From contig PMYF01000858.1 of the NCBI GenBank assembly GCA_003171295.1, forward strand, positions 766 through 10,894: a stretch of DNA of 10,129 nt. The letters are read 5' to 3'. This document shows positions 6,787 through 10,129 of the stretch, piece after piece (position 1 is the stretch's first letter; the number at the start of each line of letters is the position of its first letter). The translations under genes were made by a program, and so were the position numbers. The DNA is from Acidobacteriota bacterium (GTDB taxonomy: Bacteria > Acidobacteriota > Terriglobia > UBA7540). Under the pieces are notes generated by a model. The model worked only from the letters and a program-made list of their open reading frames with translations, did not search any database and was not told the origin of the DNA.

Positions 6787-7626
6787 ATGAGCAACCAGCC
6801 TGAGGTTGTCGAGCAAGTCGGCCCGCAAGCGCGCATCCAAGCGGAACTGTTGAAACTCGAATCGCAAAAGCGGGAATTCTGGATTCTCGTGGTCTTTGCC
6901 GGGCTTGTCCTTTTGCTGGGTATCTTGTCATTCTTCTTCCCCTCCGCCTTCTGGCGTAGCAACAGTCTGCATATCAGCCTCTCTCCGCAAATCCTTTTCG
7001 TACTCATGGTCGCCACGGTACTGATAGCGCTGTTCTATGTCCGGCGGGATTTGGAAATCAAAGGGCTTCGCTTGTCCAACCTGCAGCGGTTGCTCAGTTC
7101 CCAGCAGGAGCAAGCTGCGAGTATGATCGACGCCGTGACGAACGTCTTCACCCGGGGTTTCCTGCATGACCTCCTGCAGGGGGAGATCTCTCGTGCCGAA
7201 CGCACCAACCGGCCGCTGGCGCTCCTGATGTGTGACTTGGACGACTTCAAGCAGGTGAACGATCGTTACGGCCACCTCATGGGCGACTATGTGCTCTCCC
7301 AAGTGGCCGCAATCTTGAAGGCCGCCGTGCGGGGCTCTGACTATGTCGTCAGGTACGGTGGCGACGAGTTTCTGGTCGTGCTTCCCGAAACCGATGAACA
7401 GGGGGGTGAGACTGTGCGGCAGCGCATCCGCCGCCGGGTCGGCGAGTGGGACCAGAACAACCGCGTGGGCGATCTGCCCCTCACGGTCAGTCTGGGCCTG
7501 CATCTCCACCTTACCGGCCAGACTGCGGAGAAAGATGTGGCGGAAGTTGACGCCCGCATGTACGCGGAAAAGCAGGCCTCCAAACACACCCCCTCCCTAC
7601 CTTACCCACCGACCCTCCGCCTTTAG
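6787..7626 (+). CDS. Membrane-anchored GGDEF diguanylate cyclase
   Basis: The 279-residue protein should make cyclic di-GMP from two GTP at the inner face of the cytoplasmic membrane. A short cytoplasmic N-terminus is followed by hydrophobic segments at about 31-52 and 68-86, joined by a loop of roughly 15 residues. A linker or coiled region (about 90-115) leads into a GGDEF domain from about 115. The active-site motif is the canonical GGDEF at 191-195; DLDDFK (150-155) supplies metal ligands; R182-G-S-D185, five residues before GGDEF, is an intact RxxD inhibitory site, so product feedback is expected. No sensor domain (PAS, GAF, CHASE, HAMP) is visible, so the input is probably sensed through the membrane segments or a partner. 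After DARMYAEK the C-terminus is an unusual proline-rich tail. Its stop codon TAG coincides with the first bases of the downstream repeat, suggesting that insertion changed the original end. Confidence 0.9.
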   Translation: MSNQPEVVEQVGPQARIQAELLKLESQKREFWILVVFAGLVLLLGILSFFFPSAFWRSNSLHISLSPQILFVLMVATVLIALFYVRRDLEIKGLRLSNLQRLLSSQQEQAASMIDAVTNVFTRGFLHDLLQGEISRAERTNRPLALLMCDLDDFKQVNDRYGHLMGDYVLSQVAAILKAAVRGSDYVVRYGGDEFLVVLPETDEQGGETVRQRIRRRVGEWDQNNRVGDLPLTVSLGLHLHLTGQTAEKDVAEVDARMYAEKQASKHTPSLPYPPTLRL

Positions 7627-7827
7627 CAGGCTGCTGAAGAAGCCTCGCGCCAATGTCATCCTGAGCCTTTCGCTGTCATTCTGAGCGAAGCGAAGAATCT
7701 CGCCCTGCCCGCTCAGGATAAACTCCGCGAAGGATCTGGCTCTGGGTTTTTGCGTGAAAGGGCCGAACCGAGGCGAGATGCTTCGCTGCCCTCAGTATGA
7801 CAGATGCCGTTTTTCAGCACGCTGCCA
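7624..7827. repeat. 204-bp nested inverted-repeat element (MITE-like)
   Basis: The ends are imperfect inverted repeats: TAGCAGGCTGCTGAAGAA (7624-7641) pairs with TTTTTCAGCACGCTGCCA (7810-7827) at 14 of 18 positions. Inside, 7674-7704 (starting TGTCATTCTGAGCGAAGCGA) is matched on the opposite strand by 7772-7802 at 27 of 31 positions. A further partial copy, TGTCATCCTGAGC, begins at 7654, and degenerate pieces at 7712-7720 and 7728-7736 look like fragments of the same unit. The element has no protein-coding content that I can support. It fills most of the 227-bp gap between two convergent genes. I associate such TGTCATYCTGAGCGAAGCG repeats with acidobacterial and other soil genomes. It could be a non-autonomous mobile element, a bidirectional terminator, or both. 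Confidence 0.7.
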
Positions 7828-7853
7828 GGCTTGGCGCCCTCCGGCGGCGTCTA

Positions 7854-8696
7854 TCACTTGACCGCTTCCCACGGATCGAGCCCGAAATCCCAGAGATCCA
7901 GGTTGAGTTTCTCCTGGACGAGCTCGCCCAGCACATACTCACCGGCCTCGAGCGCTTGGGTGGGTCGCAGCTTGTAGAGGTTCGGTGCGATTTGCGTGCG
8001 CTCCAGTGGCACCGTGGTGCGCACCTCCGTTCCTTTGCCGATGCCCGCGCGCCCCGCTTCCATCTGCTCCACCACGCGCAGCTCTTTTCCCGGCTTCACG
8101 TGGACCAGTTCGAGCCTCGCCCCCAGGTTGTCTGGCGACTGCACGTAAAAGGCCGGTTGCGAGGAGCTTAGCCGCACCGCCGCCTTTCCGCCCTCCAGCA
8201 CCACGAGCGAGCGGGCTTTCATGACCGGGAAAGGCACCGCCAGAACCAATGCCGCCCGTTTCTTGTCGGTGATGACATCACCCGAGGATTGCACCAGCCG
8301 CACCAGCCGCGGCCCCTCCACTGTGAAAACTCCATCATCGCCGGGAAGGCGGATGCCGGGCGCGACTTCCATGCCCTGATCAGGCGGCTTCTCGAATCGC
8401 TGCTGCTGGATTTCCTTCGCTTCTTCGATTTCCTTTTTTGCGGCGGCCTTCTCCTCCTCCTGCGCCCGCCGGGTGGCCTCGAAATCCACCAACTCGGCCG
8501 GCATCTCTTCCCATTCCGAGCGCTCCGAGCTGTAGTAGCGTACCCGGTCGCCATGGACCTCAAAGCTTGAGACGAGCTGGTAGGTGCCGTCCTTCAGGAA
8601 GAGCTTGACGGACGCCCACACCTCCCGTGGCATAATGAGCGCTCCCACGAGCAGCGCCGCGGCCACTAAACGGCGGGTTGGTGATGGCAATAGCAT
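7854..8696 (-). CDS. Secreted protein of unknown function with a charged helical segment
   Basis: I do not recognise a characterised family for this 280-residue product. The ATG at 8696-8694 is preceded by AGGAAGAG, a good ribosome-binding site. A signal peptide is clear: R8-R9, hydrophobic 10-22, and V26-W27-A28 before the likely cut at S29. Residues 30-71 form a short beta-rich module (LFLKDGTYQLVSSFEVHGD, then RVRYYSSER and EEMPAELVDF) of the kind seen at the N-terminus of various secreted acidobacterial proteins. Residues 72-102 are a highly charged Glu/Lys/Arg/Gln helix, possibly a coiled coil. The rest (about 108-255) reads as alternating beta strands, followed by a short acidic and tryptophan-containing tail (LDLWDFGLDPWEAVK). 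There is no lipobox and no second membrane segment, so it is likely periplasmic or secreted. It is divergent from the HEAT-repeat gene and convergent with the GGDEF gene. Export is confident; function unknown. Confidence 0.85.
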   Translation of the reverse strand: MLLPSPTRRLVAAALLVGALIMPREVWASVKLFLKDGTYQLVSSFEVHGDRVRYYSSERSEWEEMPAELVDFEATRRAQEEEKAAAKKEIEEAKEIQQQRFEKPPDQGMEVAPGIRLPGDDGVFTVEGPRLVRLVQSSGDVITDKKRAALVLAVPFPVMKARSLVVLEGGKAAVRLSSSQPAFYVQSPDNLGARLELVHVKPGKELRVVEQMEAGRAGIGKGTEVRTTVPLERTQIAPNLYKLRPTQALEAGEYVLGELVQEKLNLDLWDFGLDPWEAVK

Positions 8697-8778
8697 GTCT
8701 CTTCCTACGGCCGGTTAGATGCGGCCGGGCCGTAAAGCGCCTCGCTCCCCTCACCGGCGCACGGCACCATTATAGGGT
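8697..8778. promoter_or_regulatory. Divergent intergenic region between two exported-protein genes
   Basis: These 82 bp must hold promoters for both directions. On the + strand, TATAGG (8771-8776) and TATGAT (8778-8783) resemble -10 boxes, but no convincing -35 lies 16-18 bp upstream, and both sit at or over the first candidate start codon. No clear minus-strand promoter could be picked by eye. Shared control of the two genes is possible. Confidence 0.3.
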
Positions 8779-10101
8779 ATGATGGGCGCCATGGTTTGGA
8801 CGGTCTGGCGGATTCCTTCTCAGGGGCTGAAGGTTGGCCTTTTCTGGTTCGTTGCCGCAACCAGTCTCGCTCCCTCTCTGGCGCGTGGTCAGTTGAGTTA
8901 CACTGTGCACTTCGAGATGGAGAGATCCAGCTACTTGTTGGGCGAGCCGATCTTCTGCAATTATGTCATCCGGAACACCGGAAGCAAGGTTTTTGCTTTC
9001 CGCTATCGCTCTCCCAGCCGAGTCTTGGTTCGTGATTACGAGCAGGAGCCGAGTTTCATGGTGACGGGCCCGGACGGGCGCAGGCTGCCTGACCCCGCTC
9101 CCCGACCCTGCGGAGGCACGCAGGGGACCGTCGTGTACGGCTCGGTCACGCTGCCTCCCGGCCAAACCCAGTCCGAACGCTGGCTGCTGAATCAGTGGGC
9201 CCGCTTCACCGGGCCGGGCCGCTTCCAGGTGCGCGCGGAGCGGCGGTTGGCGCTGCTCGAGCTCGACCCCAAAACCGGGAAGTTCTTCGAGAAGCCCGCG
9301 GCGTTCGCGCTGGCCCTCGAGGAAATGAGCTTTGAGATCAAACCCTCCACCCCCGAGCAGCTTGCGGCTGCGTTCCAGCCCTATCTTGCGCAAGTCAGCA
9401 ACACGAAGGACCGTAACCCCGCGGAAGGGGTGTTGGTGGTCACGACCCTGCCGCAGCCCTTCTTTTTCCGGCAGTTGGTCAACATGGCCAAGCCCGTGAA
9501 ACCTGACCGCTGGGACCGGCGCGAGGCTCTTGCCGGTCTGGCGCGCCTGGACACGCCGGCTGCGTGGAGGGCCATTCTCAAGTTGGCGCGCGGCGCGGAG
9601 TCCCCTGCCAACTCCGCGCGCACAGAATCTACGGAGCAATCCGACCCCGTGCGCTCCTATGCCGTGCTGTTGCTGGCGGAGAAAGCAGACTCTGCCTTCC
9701 TCTCCACTCTGCTCGAAATGCTTCGCACCAGTCCCGAACCGCTGCGGGGTGAGGTTCTGCGCGCTCTTGGATTCTTTTCTGACGCGCGGGCCTACCAGAC
9801 ACTGTTCGATAATCTCCATTCCGCGCCCATAGCCGACCGGATGAACTCCATCCTGGGTCTGAAGAACCTGGGGACCAAAGAAGTTATTCCCGCGTTGCTT
9901 GCCATGCTCAACGACCCGGCGCCCCAGGTTCGGCAGGTTGCGGATTTCGCCCTGGAGGGGGTAACAGGTCGCAAGGCCGGCCTTTCCGCGGAACCTTCGC
10001 CTGCGGAGTCCACCCGGGTCGCCGACGCCTGGCATGCCTGGTGGCGCGAACACGGCGGCAATCTTTCTCCTCCGCATCCCGCCGCTTGCCACGACTGGTG
10101 A
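8779..10101 (+). CDS. Exported HEAT-repeat protein with an N-terminal beta-sandwich-like domain
   Basis: The product is 440 residues from ATG 8779. In-frame ATGs at 8782 and 8791 are equally possible, because none has a good ribosome-binding site. A signal peptide fits all of them: K18, hydrophobic 19-31, then A35-R36-G37 before Q38. Residues 38-175 look like an Ig-like beta sandwich (VHFEMERSSYLLGEPIFCNY, VIRNTGSKVF, VTLPPGQ, GPGRFQVRAERRL), with C58 and C112 possibly forming a disulfide after export. Residues about 243-398 are helical pairs of HEAT/ARM type (DRREALAGLARL, EPLRGEVLRALGFFSDARAY, VIPALLAMLNDPAPQVRQVA). A short tail contains WHAWWREHG (418-426), a tryptophan-rich ending I have seen after HEAT repeats in secreted proteins. 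It has no catalytic motif, so it is probably a binding or scaffold protein of the periplasm or cell surface. Partner and role are unknown; the divergent secreted protein is a candidate partner. Confidence 0.85.
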   Translation: MMGAMVWTVWRIPSQGLKVGLFWFVAATSLAPSLARGQLSYTVHFEMERSSYLLGEPIFCNYVIRNTGSKVFAFRYRSPSRVLVRDYEQEPSFMVTGPDGRRLPDPAPRPCGGTQGTVVYGSVTLPPGQTQSERWLLNQWARFTGPGRFQVRAERRLALLELDPKTGKFFEKPAAFALALEEMSFEIKPSTPEQLAAAFQPYLAQVSNTKDRNPAEGVLVVTTLPQPFFFRQLVNMAKPVKPDRWDRREALAGLARLDTPAAWRAILKLARGAESPANSARTESTEQSDPVRSYAVLLLAEKADSAFLSTLLEMLRTSPEPLRGEVLRALGFFSDARAYQTLFDNLHSAPIADRMNSILGLKNLGTKEVIPALLAMLNDPAPQVRQVADFALEGVTGRKAGLSAEPSPAESTRVADAWHAWWREHGGNLSPPHPAACHDW

Positions 10102-10129
10102 TTAGCGCCGTGGGAAACAGACCCGAGGG

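Noticed and set aside
7797..8171. Plus-strand open frame starting in the repeat and running antisense to the secreted unknown protein
   Set aside because: It starts inside the repeat element, overlaps a well-supported minus-strand gene, and its translation has no signal or domain.
8770..10092. 440-codon open frame on the minus strand mirroring the HEAT-repeat gene
   Set aside because: It is an antisense shadow caused by high GC codon bias. Its product has no recognisable domain, while the plus frame has a signal peptide and repeat structure.

Overview
The window looks like chromosomal DNA of a GC-rich, heterotrophic bacterium, most likely an Acidobacteriota member. That assignment is an inference. 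It rests on the GC-rich composition, on an intergenic repeat built from TGTCATTCTGAGCGAAGCGA-type sequence that I associate with such genomes, and on two secreted proteins of an acidobacterial flavour. No rRNA, tRNA, CRISPR array, transposase or phage gene is visible.

Left part (1-4936), all on the + strand: the 3' part of lutB (iron-sulfur subunit of the L-lactate oxidation complex), then a 903-residue exported GH78 alpha-L-rhamnosidase, then a fumarylacetoacetate hydrolase (FAH) superfamily enzyme. A G+C-rich hairpin separates the first two genes and a REP-like palindrome the second two. The grouping is suggestive of L-rhamnose catabolism: the rhamnosidase would release rhamnose, some FAH-family enzymes cleave 2,4-diketo-3-deoxy-L-rhamnonate to pyruvate and L-lactate, and Lut oxidises L-lactate to pyruvate. 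The dehydrogenases and dehydratase of that pathway are not in the window, so the link is a hypothesis.

Middle part (4937-7626), + strand: a RocA-type 1-pyrroline-5-carboxylate dehydrogenase with its own sigma70-like promoter and a GTG start. It is followed by a two-transmembrane-segment GGDEF diguanylate cyclase with an intact active site and RxxD inhibitory site. The cyclase also has its own perfect TATAAT box, with an AT-rich stretch upstream that holds a small palindrome. A 204-bp nested inverted-repeat element (7624-7827) abuts the end of the cyclase gene and appears to supply its stop codon.

Right part (7854-10101): two divergently transcribed genes for exported proteins, separated by 82 bp. 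The minus-strand gene encodes an unrecognised 280-residue secreted protein with a small N-terminal beta module and a charged helix. The plus-strand gene encodes a 440-residue protein with an export signal, a beta-sandwich-like N-terminal half and C-terminal HEAT-like helical repeats. No function can be given for either; as a pair they are the most plausible undescribed unit here. I see no clear novel defence, mobile or biosynthetic system.
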